DNA from: GCA-003244245 sp050699955
Lineage (GTDB): Bacteria; Actinomycetota; Actinomycetes; Mycobacteriales; Pseudonocardiaceae
Assembly: GCA_050699955.1 (NCBI GenBank)
Contig: JBOHGD010000006.1
Location: 71,663 to 135,662, forward strand
Direction: 5' to 3'
DNA: 64,000 bases
The notes beneath the pieces are model-generated. The model saw only the letters and a list, made by a program, of their open reading frames with translations. It was not told the origin of the DNA and did no database searches. Positions 25,398-33,236 of this stretch are shown in pieces. Position 1 is the stretch's first letter, and each line of letters begins with the position of its first letter. Made by a program: the position numbers and the translations under genes.

Positions 25398-26429
25398 ATG
25401 GCTTCTGTCGACCTAGCGGACGTGCAGGGTCTCATTCTGCGCGGCTACACGATGCCGGTTGGCCGGCACCTGGGCTTGAGTGTGCACGAGTCGGGTGCTG
25501 CCCGCGAGTTTCTCTCCGCGCTGAGTGGCAGCGATCCTGCGGTCCCCTCCGTCACAACTGCCGAGCCGTGGCCGGCGAAACCAGACTGCTGTGTCAACCT
25601 CGGCATCACTTACTCCGGGCTGGCGGCCCTCGGGGTGCCGCAGCAGCGGCTGGCCGGCTTTCCTGCAGAGTTCGCCCAGGGTGCGCCGGGACGTGCGGAC
25701 CGGGTGGGTGACATCGGCACCAGCGCTCCCGACCAATGGCTGCCGTGGCTACGGGATCCCGGACCCCACCTGCTGTTCTCGCTGTTCGCGCAGTCCGGCG
25801 ATGCACTTGAGTCGGTGACGAAACAACTGGAGCAGGCCTGGCATCCTGGCTGCATCGAGGTAGGGCGATGTGACGGCGCCTGGCTGCCCGGCAACATCGC
25901 GCACTTCGGCTATCGGGACGGCTTGTCCCAGCCCACCATTGAGGATGTACCGCTGGCCGGACTGCCTGACAGTCTCCCGCGGGCCAAGCTCGGCGACTTC
26001 CTACTCGGATCGCACGTGCGCCGGATGCACCCACGCGGGCAACGCGTCGTCGGCGACGGCGGACATCTGCACCGCATCGTCCGCCGCGGGATCCCGTACG
26101 GACCACCGTTCGACCCGGCCCACCCGCATGACGGTCAGGCCCGCGGTTTGCTCGGGTTGTTCATCGGCGTCAGTATGCGCGATCAGTTCGAGTTCCTGAT
26201 GGCCGAATGGGCCAACGACGGGAGGTTCACGGCCGGACTGGGCAGTACCAAGGATCCGCTGCTCGGTGACAATGCCGACGGGTCGGGGCGATTTTCGATA
26301 CCGCGGCCGGAGGGAACCTTAGTACTCGAGGGCTTCTCTCGCTTCATCACCACTCTTGGTGGTGCATACTGTTTCCTACCCAGCATGTCCGGGATCCGCT
26401 ACCTGGCGGATCTGGCTCCGTCATCATGA
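25398..26429 (+). CDS. DyP-type heme peroxidase
   Basis: 343 residues. GYRDG (in HFGYRDGLSQP) is the GxxDG motif with the distal catalytic Asp; HVRRMHPRG and HRIVRRGIPYG belong to the heme region. No Tat signal is seen, so it should be cytoplasmic. The C-terminus ends in the globular domain (GIRYLADLAPSS) without the encapsulin-targeting tail of family 1 cargo. ATG 25398 follows GGAAGGAAC; GTG 25395 is equivalent. Confidence 0.88.
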   Translation: MASVDLADVQGLILRGYTMPVGRHLGLSVHESGAAREFLSALSGSDPAVPSVTTAEPWPAKPDCCVNLGITYSGLAALGVPQQRLAGFPAEFAQGAPGRADRVGDIGTSAPDQWLPWLRDPGPHLLFSLFAQSGDALESVTKQLEQAWHPGCIEVGRCDGAWLPGNIAHFGYRDGLSQPTIEDVPLAGLPDSLPRAKLGDFLLGSHVRRMHPRGQRVVGDGGHLHRIVRRGIPYGPPFDPAHPHDGQARGLLGLFIGVSMRDQFEFLMAEWANDGRFTAGLGSTKDPLLGDNADGSGRFSIPRPEGTLVLEGFSRFITTLGGAYCFLPSMSGIRYLADLAPSS

Positions 26430-27344
26430 TGGCGAGCAGGGACCTGGTGTTCAGGCGAAACATCGGATGCGCTTGCCACCGTTGAGCGCAACCATGTCGC
26501 CAGTTCCGCATAGGCGCGATGGAGGTTGGCAACGAGACGCTCGGAGTCGCTCAGCGCGGTGAACTTTCCGAGGTCCAGCCCTTGTGCCAGCTGGAGGGGG
26601 GTGAGTCCGGCAGCCGTGCCGTGCGCAGCGGACTGCTGAACGAACGAGAGGTAGTCGTCGATGAGATCCAGCTTCTCGGGACCGCAGACCTCGCCATGGC
26701 CGGGCACGATCGTGTGTGGCCGAAGTTCGCGAATTCGATTCAACGCAGCCCGTGATCCGGCGACTGATCCCATCACGACAAACGGTGTTCCGCCGTTGAA
26801 GACGAGGTCCCCTGCGAAGAGGATCGACTGCTCCGGCAGCCAGACCAGTACGTCGTTGGTGGTGTGTGCGGCGGCGCCGACATAGCGCAGTTCGGCCCGG
26901 ATGTTACCCGCGTAGAGGGTAAAGGTTCTCCTCGAATGTGACATCCGGAGGGCGAAGCTGCAGCCGCCCCCAGTTGTCGCCTTCGAAGACTTCGTCGTAG
27001 CGATTGATTCCGTCCGCGATCATCAGCTCTCGAGTGTCGCGGTGACCGATGATGGTGGCTGCCCCAGTGAGGTAGTTGCCGTTGGTGTGGTCGCCGTGAT
27101 GATGGGTGTTGATTACGGTGTTCACCGGTGTGCCCGTCACTCGTGCCGCCTCGTCGAGCAGTCGCCGCGTGCGCTCCTCGGTGGCGCAGGTGTCGATCAG
27201 CACGGTGTGAGTGCCCGCCGCTAGAAAGCCAGAGTTGTTGATCCACCACGAGCCGTCCGGCTGGATGTAGGCATACACCCCGTCTGCGAGCTCCTCGGTC
27301 CGGGCGGCAGCTGGGGAGACGTCGGTCCTACGGGAGGCATTCAT
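26399..27344 (-). pseudogene. MBL-fold hydrolase split by a frameshift
   Basis: From ATG 27344 (GGAGG eight bases upstream) the product has the metal motif THHHGDH and ends in a stop near 26904. A second frame continues with AGNIRAELRYVGAAAHTTND, LFAGDLVF and VPGHGEVCG, the remaining metal ligands. Removing one A from AAA at 26921-26923 (plus strand) restores V-T-F-E-E-N-L-T-L-Y-A-G. The intact protein would be ~315 residues. The 3' end overlaps the converging DyP gene by about 30 bases. Confidence 0.82.
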
Positions 27345-27450
27345 GCGTCGATCCTCCTTCATGGCGTACCGGATGGACAGCGTGCCTGCCGACCTATCGC
27401 GAACCCGGGGATCAACGGCGTGAAGTGCTCCGCTTGCAGGTGGAGTCTGC

Positions 27451-28337
27451 CTAGAACCCGCGGAGTCGGGCCACCTTGCGCCCGGCTTTGAGACAGATAC
27501 CGGCGTGGTCGGCCGACTGATCGCTGTTGGTCATCGCCTCGGCCACCACTTCGTGCAGCGGAGATCCGATCGCCTCTTCTTGCAGGATGACCGTAGACTG
27601 ACCGCGCCCGGACTCGATGATGACGCGTAGCCCGTTCTGCCGGGCCACCCGTCGGGCAGCCGACACGCTGGGGATGAACTCCAGCGGCCGGGAGAGGACC
27701 GCGCCCAGAGTCTCGGCCCGATCAGTTGAGGCGTCCACAGTCGGTGACGACTCGACGTCGGAGAAGCTTCGCCGGGAGAACTGGGCGGTGCAGACCCTGC
27801 GCGCTTCCATCGCGGTTCGCACGTCATACAGGGCTGCCACGGCCTCGCTGGCCAGGATCCTCTTGAGGTCCATGGGATGCAGAGTCGTGCCCTCGACGCT
27901 GGCGACGACCAGGCTGATCTCCGCGTTTGTCCACTCAGTCCCACGCCCGCAGGTAGGGCACCATGAGCTGGTCAAGTATGGACATGACCTTGCCGAAGGT
28001 GTCGTCGGCAGCTGCTGGCGCTGATACGTCGCGAGACTGCCCGCGATGTCTTCGTTCGTCAGCGCTGGGCGGTCCGTGGAGCGTCCGGAGGGGTCTCCGA
28101 TCCTCGCTGTGATGTCCTCAATGATCAGCACGACGTGGTAGCCCATGCGCTGGAACCGGCTGAGGATGATGACGGTACCGCGTGGCCGAGGTGCACGTCC
28201 ACAGAGGTTGGGGTCGATACCGAGTTGACGATCGACGGGAGACCTCGCGCGCGAGCCGACCCGATGGTCTCCCGCAGCTCGTCCACCGAGGGCAGTACAT
28301 CCACGGTACGGCCGCTGAGCAATACTTCGCTCTTTCG
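27451..28337 (-). pseudogene. Decayed tyrosyl-tRNA synthetase paralogue
   Basis: In order on the minus strand: SVDELRETIGSARARGLPS and VDVHLGHAV (HIGH-type motif) in one frame; LSRFQRMGYHVVLI, ITARIGDPSGRSTDRPALT and ATYQRQ in another; FGKVMSILDQLMVPYL in a third; then WTNAEISLVV and HPMDLKRILASEAVAALY with an S4-like tail (SVSAARRVARQNGLRV). These are successive TyrRS segments, but the catalytic middle with the KMSKS loop is gone and there are at least three frame changes. It cannot encode an active enzyme. Confidence 0.75.
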
Positions 28338-28376
28338 ATGACCAAGCTCCTCCCGTCGGGATACCCGATGCGGTGA

Positions 28377-29417
28377 TCAGTGATCGCGGCGGACCGTGAG
28401 CCTGGCCACTTCGCCCAGTTCCGCGGCGGGTCGGGTTTTCGGCTTTGCCAGTTTGAGTTCGTTTAGTGCTTGGGTCAGGAGGTTGTGGGCTTGGGTTTGG
28501 CTCCAGGTGCGTCCGCCGGCGGTGTCGATGAGTTGTGCGGCGTAGGCGAGGTTTGTGTCGGTGAGTGGTTGGTTGTTGTGGTAGAGGGTGGTGAGTTCGT
28601 GTCCGGGTGGGGTGTTTGCGGTGAGGGCGGCGACGATGGGGAGGGTTTTTTTGTGGTTGCGGAGGTCTGAGTAAGTGGGTTTGCCGGTGGTGGCTGGGTT
28701 ACCCCAGATGCCGAGAAGATCGTCGATGTGCTGGAATGCTAGGCCGAGGTGTTCGCCGAAGGTGCGGAAATGTTCGACTTGTCCCCGGCTGCCTTCGCCG
28801 TGTAGTGCTCCGATGGTGCAGGCGCATCCGAGGAGGGCGGCGGTTTTGTTGTGTGCCATTTTTATGCATTCAGCGATAGTGACGTCGTTGCGTTCTTCGA
28901 AGGTGAGATCCGTGTTTTGGCCGCTGATGAGGTCCATTACCGCGGTGCCGAGCATGTGCATGCTGTGGTGGGCGGCTGGGTGTTCGCTGGTGAGTAGCGT
29001 GGTGTAGGCCAGGGTGAGTAGTGCGTCGCCGGTGAGGATGGCGGGGCCGGGACCGAAGATGACCCAGGCGGTGGGGCGGTGGCGGCGGGTTGGGTCGTGG
29101 TCCATGACGTCGTCGTGCAGCAGCGAGAAGTTGTGTATTAGTTCTATCGCGACCGCGGCGGGTAGGGCCGTTGTGGGATCGCCGCCGGTTGCTTCGGCCG
29201 CTAGTAGTACGAGTGTGGGGCGGATTCTTTTGCCACCGTTGGTGGTGGTGGGTTGGCCGTGTTGGTCCCACCAGCCGAAGTGGTAGCCGGCGATGTGGCG
29301 GATGGTTGTGGGTAGTGTGTCGATGGCTGCGCGGAGGGCGGGGGTGAGCAGGTTACTGCTCCAGGCTAGCGTGTCGCCCGCTGATCTGGCCGTCGCTATC
29401 ACCCCGATGCTGGCCAT
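28377..29417 (-). CDS. Short-chain polyprenyl diphosphate synthase, family 2 encapsulin cargo candidate
   Basis: 346 residues. GGKRIRP (61-67) and the first Asp-rich motif DDVMD (102-106) are intact; the second is DDLLG (232-236) within DDLLGIWG, as in the 'polyprenyl transferase' genes linked to family 2B encapsulins. Phe at position -5 before DDVMD suggests a short product (C15, possibly C20). It would make farnesyl diphosphate for the neighbouring cyclase. The ATG lies 19 bases inside the end of the terpene synthase gene, so translation is coupled. The coding strand is C/A rich. Confidence 0.9.
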   Translation of the reverse strand: MASIGVIATARSAGDTLAWSSNLLTPALRAAIDTLPTTIRHIAGYHFGWWDQHGQPTTTNGGKRIRPTLVLLAAEATGGDPTTALPAAVAIELIHNFSLLHDDVMDHDPTRRHRPTAWVIFGPGPAILTGDALLTLAYTTLLTSEHPAAHHSMHMLGTAVMDLISGQNTDLTFEERNDVTIAECIKMAHNKTAALLGCACTIGALHGEGSRGQVEHFRTFGEHLGLAFQHIDDLLGIWGNPATTGKPTYSDLRNHKKTLPIVAALTANTPPGHELTTLYHNNQPLTDTNLAYAAQLIDTAGGRTWSQTQAHNLLTQALNELKLAKPKTRPAAELGEVARLTVRRDH

Positions 29418-31735
29418 GCTGATGATACCTTTCTGTATGGGTGTGGTGGTGTTCTGATGCGTGCTGCGGTGGTGCCGAGTCCGGTGGCGTTGTGGGGGAG
29501 CCGCGGAGGTGTTGGTTGGTGTGGTGGTGTGGGGTTTTTGTAACGGCTGGTGGTGTGGTGCCAGTTGTATACGGCGGCGATCCAGTCTTGTAGTTCTGTG
29601 GTGTATGTGTGTAGGTGTTTTTGGGTGTTGGTGTTGAGGTGGAGGTCGTGGTAGAGGGTGGGTAGTTCGGTGGTGGTGATGTGTTCGAATTGGTGTAGTC
29701 GGGTGGTCATGAGGTTGTTGATGATGGTGATTGCTTGTGATGGATCACAGTTGAGGAAGTGTTGGACAACTAGGACGCTGTTGTTGAGTTCGCCTTCGAG
29801 TTGTATTTCTTTGTGGTAGGAGAAGATGTCGTTGGTGAGACAGGCGTAGTCGGAGACGGTGTTGACCAGTGCCCGCATGGGGCGAGTGTGGTGGATTTCG
29901 GGGGGGATGTGGTGGTTGTGGGTGATTTGGGACAGGCTCATGGTGAGGTCTGAGCCGAATGTTTTGCGGCGCATCTCGATGTAGTCGATGGGGTCTGGGA
30001 TGCGGTGTTGGATGTGGTTGGCGAGTTCCCAGAGCCAGCTGGTGGTCATGGTGGTGATGCTGTGACGGAATTGGTGTCGTTCGGGGATGGACATGGTTGT
30101 GGTGGTGCGTGGCCATAGGTCGGCCAGGCCACGTTCGACGGGGTTGGTGGGGGTGGGGATGTTGCTGGGAGACTCTACTGGCATGAATGCGGGTAGTCGG
30201 GCGGTGAACAATTTTGCGCCAGCCATGTTGCGGGTGGTGTTGTAGATCGTCGGGAAGTAGTCGTCTGCGTAGGTTCCCCAGGTGAGCCAGCCCGAGGAGA
30301 TGTCGAGTTCGGGTCCGGAGGCATCCGGGTCGATCATCGCGGAGCAGAGGGGGAAGTCGAAGCCGGCCAGGGTGTGTTCGTCCCAGATGCCGTGGCCGAT
30401 ACCTCCGGGCAGGGGGCCGAGCATTCCCATGCGGTGTGCCCACTCGAGGCAGTTGCGGCGGGCGGTGTCCAGATGAGGATTCACCTGCGAGGAAAACGGC
30501 ATGTAGAAGTGGGGTAGTTCTATTGGTCCCACCGGCTGATAGGGGACGTGAGTGTAGCTTCTGAACCGTTGCAGACCCAGCGTGGCGGGTGTGATTGTGG
30601 CGGTGGATGTGGCTGTGAGGTGTGCTGCTGAGGTGCCCAGGCCCAGGGGGGTGGTGGGGAGGTGGCATGTTGTCGGGGAGCGGTGGTTCGGGCGGTTGTT
30701 CATGTATCGGCTGGAGTGTAGATGCCAGGCGTGACCGCCGGCTTGCCAGTCTTGGAGTCCTTTGATGTATCGGAGGACTCTTTCGCAGGCGGTGGGGTCT
30801 AGCCGGTGTTCTTCGAAGAGGGGGACAAGTTCGGTGAAAACGGTGTTCTCGAATTGTTGGAGGCGGGACGTGATGAGGTCGTTGATGAGGTCGGCGGCGT
30901 GTTGGGGCGTGGTGTCGAGGAAGTGTTCGACGACCAGGACACCGTTGTTGATCTCTCCTTCTTGCTCGGTTTCTCGTTGGTAGGAGAACAGGTCGTTTCG
31001 CAGGTGCACGCCGTCGGAGAAGGTGTCTTTCAGGACCCGCATCGGGCGGGTGGGGGCGATCTGGGGTGGGATCTCGGTGAACGTGGCGTGTTCGACCAGG
31101 TCGGCTGACCATGGTGCACCTCCGACGTGGCGGCGCATCTCGATGTACTCGATGGGGTTCGGGACCCGATTCCCGGTGATGTTGGCCAGTTCCCAGGTGG
31201 ACTCGATCAACAGGTTCTGGGTGCTCTGGGCGAAGCGGTGTCGCCAGTCCAGTGATGTGGCCGGTGTGGTCCGGGCCCACAGATCGGTCAGGCCGTGCTC
31301 GACCGGGTTGGTCGCCACCGGTGTGGCGTCGGTGGGGTGGATCGGCATGAACGCCGGTAGCCGGTCCAGGTACTTCTTGGCGCCAGTGATGTCCTGGTTG
31401 CGTTTGTAGGTTTCCAGGAAGTGGTCATCGAAGTAGAACACCCACACGTACCAGTCCGTGATCAGGTCGAGTTCGGGGCCGGGTGTGTCGGGATGGGTGT
31501 AGGCGCACAGTAACGCGAAGTCCATGGAGTCGAAGCTGGCCTCATCCCAGATCCCACCACCATTACCACTACTACTACCGTCACCGTCACCGTCACCGTT
31601 GTGGTGGTGGGTGGGGTCGAGCATCTTCATCTGGCGGGCCCAGGCCTTGGTATGTGCCCGTGCGGCGTCCAGGTGCGGGTTGAGCCGGGCCGGCCAGGGC
31701 AGGTAGAACTCGGGTAACTCAAAGGGCTGAGTCAT
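29399..31735 (-). CDS. geoA: Bifunctional germacradienol/geosmin synthase
   Basis: 778 residues, two terpene-cyclase domains in tandem. N-domain: DDHFLE (103-108) and NDLFSYQRETE (247-257), turning farnesyl diphosphate into germacradienol. C-domain: DDYFP (491-495) and NDIFSYHKE (635-643), converting germacradienol to geosmin. This motif pair is diagnostic of geosmin synthase. GLGTSAA (365-371) and GLGTTAA (752-758) follow each domain. Unusual: a Gly/Asp/Ser/Asn/His run at 43-61 and a TTA codon at codon 7. ATG 31735 follows GAGAGGTGG. It lies between the shell gene and the prenyl synthase. Confidence 0.95.
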   Translation of the reverse strand: MTQPFELPEFYLPWPARLNPHLDAARAHTKAWARQMKMLDPTHHHNGDGDGDGSSSGNGGGIWDEASFDSMDFALLCAYTHPDTPGPELDLITDWYVWVFYFDDHFLETYKRNQDITGAKKYLDRLPAFMPIHPTDATPVATNPVEHGLTDLWARTTPATSLDWRHRFAQSTQNLLIESTWELANITGNRVPNPIEYIEMRRHVGGAPWSADLVEHATFTEIPPQIAPTRPMRVLKDTFSDGVHLRNDLFSYQRETEQEGEINNGVLVVEHFLDTTPQHAADLINDLITSRLQQFENTVFTELVPLFEEHRLDPTACERVLRYIKGLQDWQAGGHAWHLHSSRYMNNRPNHRSPTTCHLPTTPLGLGTSAAHLTATSTATITPATLGLQRFRSYTHVPYQPVGPIELPHFYMPFSSQVNPHLDTARRNCLEWAHRMGMLGPLPGGIGHGIWDEHTLAGFDFPLCSAMIDPDASGPELDISSGWLTWGTYADDYFPTIYNTTRNMAGAKLFTARLPAFMPVESPSNIPTPTNPVERGLADLWPRTTTTMSIPERHQFRHSITTMTTSWLWELANHIQHRIPDPIDYIEMRRKTFGSDLTMSLSQITHNHHIPPEIHHTRPMRALVNTVSDYACLTNDIFSYHKEIQLEGELNNSVLVVQHFLNCDPSQAITIINNLMTTRLHQFEHITTTELPTLYHDLHLNTNTQKHLHTYTTELQDWIAAVYNWHHTTSRYKNPTPPHQPTPPRLPHNATGLGTTAARIRTPPHPYRKVSSAWPASG

Positions 31736-31779
31736 CGCGGTCCACCTCTCCCGCACAGCACACCCACCCAGCGGTGGTC

Positions 31780-33207
31780 CTAGTCACGGGTCGATCCGAT
31801 CTGGATGTCTTCGAGGATGCCCAGTGCGTCGGGGACCAGGACCGCGGTGGAGTAGTAGGCGGTCACGAGGTAGGAGATGATCGCCTTTTCGTTGATCCCC
31901 ATGAAACGCACCGACAGGCTGGGCTGGTACTCGTCGGGGATACCGGTCTGGTGTAGTCCGATTACGCCCTGCTCGGCCTCGCCGGTGCGCAAGGCCAGGA
32001 TGGAACTGGTCCGGGTGTCACTGATGGGGATCTTGTTACAGGGCAGCAGCGGCACACCACGCCAGGCCGGGATCATATGCCCGGCCAGGTCCACACTCTG
32101 CGGATAGAGCCCGAGGCGGTTGCACTCCCGGCCGAACGCGGCGATCGTCACCGGATGCGCCAGCAGGTACTCGGTCTTCCGACGCCGGGAGAGCAACTCA
32201 TCCAGATCGTCGGGGGTGGGTGGGCCGGTGCGGGTATGGATACGCTGTTTGAGGTCAGCGTTGTGCAGCAGCCCGAACTCGCGGTTGTTGACCATCTCGT
32301 GTTCCTGGCGCTCCCGCACTGCCTCGATCGTCAGCCGCAGCTGCTGCTCAGTCTGGTTCATGGGCTCGTTGTAGAGATCAGCCACCCGGGTATGCACCCG
32401 TAACACGGTCTGGGACACGCTGAGGTGATACTCCCGGGGAGCGAGTTCATAGTCGACGAAGGTCCCCGGCAACACCGGCTCACCCTCATGCCCCGAGGCC
32501 AGATCGATCGCGGCCTCCCCGTACTTGTTCTGCGCCCGGCCCGGACCAGCCCGGAACTGCGCCACCCGAGCCTGTAACGCCTCGGACTGGGCCATCACCG
32601 CCTCGAAATCAGTCTGGGACAACACCAGGACCGTGGTCGGGGTCACCGTCTGAACCGTGAACGGCCAATAATCATCAGACTCCGCCACCGCCTCGGAACT
32701 GAAATGATCACCATCGGCCAACACCCCCAACACCGTCTGATCACCATACTGACCCCTACCGACCTTGTTCACCTTCCCATGCGCGATCAAAAAAATCCGA
32801 TCCGCCGGCGTCCCCGCCTCAATAATCACCTCACCTGCCCCGAACTCCTGCTGCACGAACCGCCCCGCCAACGCCCCCAACACCTCCATGTCATCAAACC
32901 CACGCAACAACGGCAGCTCACCCAACTCCGCCGGAATCACCCCCACCTGCGACCCCGTACTCGTAAAACTCACCCGCCCATCACCCACCGCATAACTCAG
33001 CCGTCGATTCACCCGATACACCCCACCATGCACCTGCACCCACGGCAGAACCCTCAACAACCACCTCGACGAAATCTCCTGCATCTGCGGCGCAGACTTC
33101 GTCGTCGTCGCCAAATTCCGCGCCGCCGACGTCGCCAAACTCAACTGCCCAATCTCACCCAACTCACCAACACCCACATCACCCACACTCACGACACACA
33201 CCACCAA
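31780..33207 (-). CDS. Family 2B encapsulin shell protein with cyclic-nucleotide-binding domain
   Basis: Up to 475 residues. N-terminal shell segment LATSAARNLATTTKSAPQ and EISSRWLLRVLPWVQVHGGVYRVNRR; a CRP-like nucleotide-binding domain at ~95-215 (VIIEAGTPADRIFLIAHGKV, GDHFSSEAVAES); then the rest of the HK97-type fold to YYSTAVLVPDALGILEDIQIG. This is the EshA-like family 2B layout. The Arg that binds the cNMP phosphate in CRP is not seen (WPFTVQT instead). The first codon is TTG 33207, but GTG 33204 or 33201 is likelier. First gene of the operon with geosmin synthase and prenyl synthase. Confidence 0.93.
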   Translation of the reverse strand: MVVCVVSVGDVGVGELGEIGQLSLATSAARNLATTTKSAPQMQEISSRWLLRVLPWVQVHGGVYRVNRRLSYAVGDGRVSFTSTGSQVGVIPAELGELPLLRGFDDMEVLGALAGRFVQQEFGAGEVIIEAGTPADRIFLIAHGKVNKVGRGQYGDQTVLGVLADGDHFSSEAVAESDDYWPFTVQTVTPTTVLVLSQTDFEAVMAQSEALQARVAQFRAGPGRAQNKYGEAAIDLASGHEGEPVLPGTFVDYELAPREYHLSVSQTVLRVHTRVADLYNEPMNQTEQQLRLTIEAVRERQEHEMVNNREFGLLHNADLKQRIHTRTGPPTPDDLDELLSRRRKTEYLLAHPVTIAAFGRECNRLGLYPQSVDLAGHMIPAWRGVPLLPCNKIPISDTRTSSILALRTGEAEQGVIGLHQTGIPDEYQPSLSVRFMGINEKAIISYLVTAYYSTAVLVPDALGILEDIQIGSTRD

Positions 33208-33236
33208 TCTATATGATAACTGACATCAGACGTCAA
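33208..33236 (-). promoter_or_regulatory. Candidate leaderless promoter with overlapping operator
   Basis: On the minus strand TTGACG (33236-33231) is separated by 17 bases from TATAGA (33213-33208); TATCAT (33218-33213) overlaps as an alternative -10. Transcription from TATAGA would start about at GTG 33201, making the shell mRNA leaderless, which fits the absence of an RBS. TGACATCAGACGTCA (33221-33235) is a near-perfect 15-bp palindrome lying between the promoter boxes, where a bound protein would block RNA polymerase. Confidence 0.5.

Noticed and set aside
25398..26429. DyP peroxidase as cargo of the encapsulin in this window
   Set aside because: DyP cargo belongs to family 1 encapsulins and carries a C-terminal targeting tail, which is absent here; the shell gene is family 2B and has its own enzyme partners.
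29399..31735. 2-methylisoborneol synthase
   Set aside because: 2-MIB synthase is a single-domain enzyme with a C2-methyltransferase partner. This protein has two cyclase domains with the DDHFLE and DDYFP motifs of geosmin synthase.
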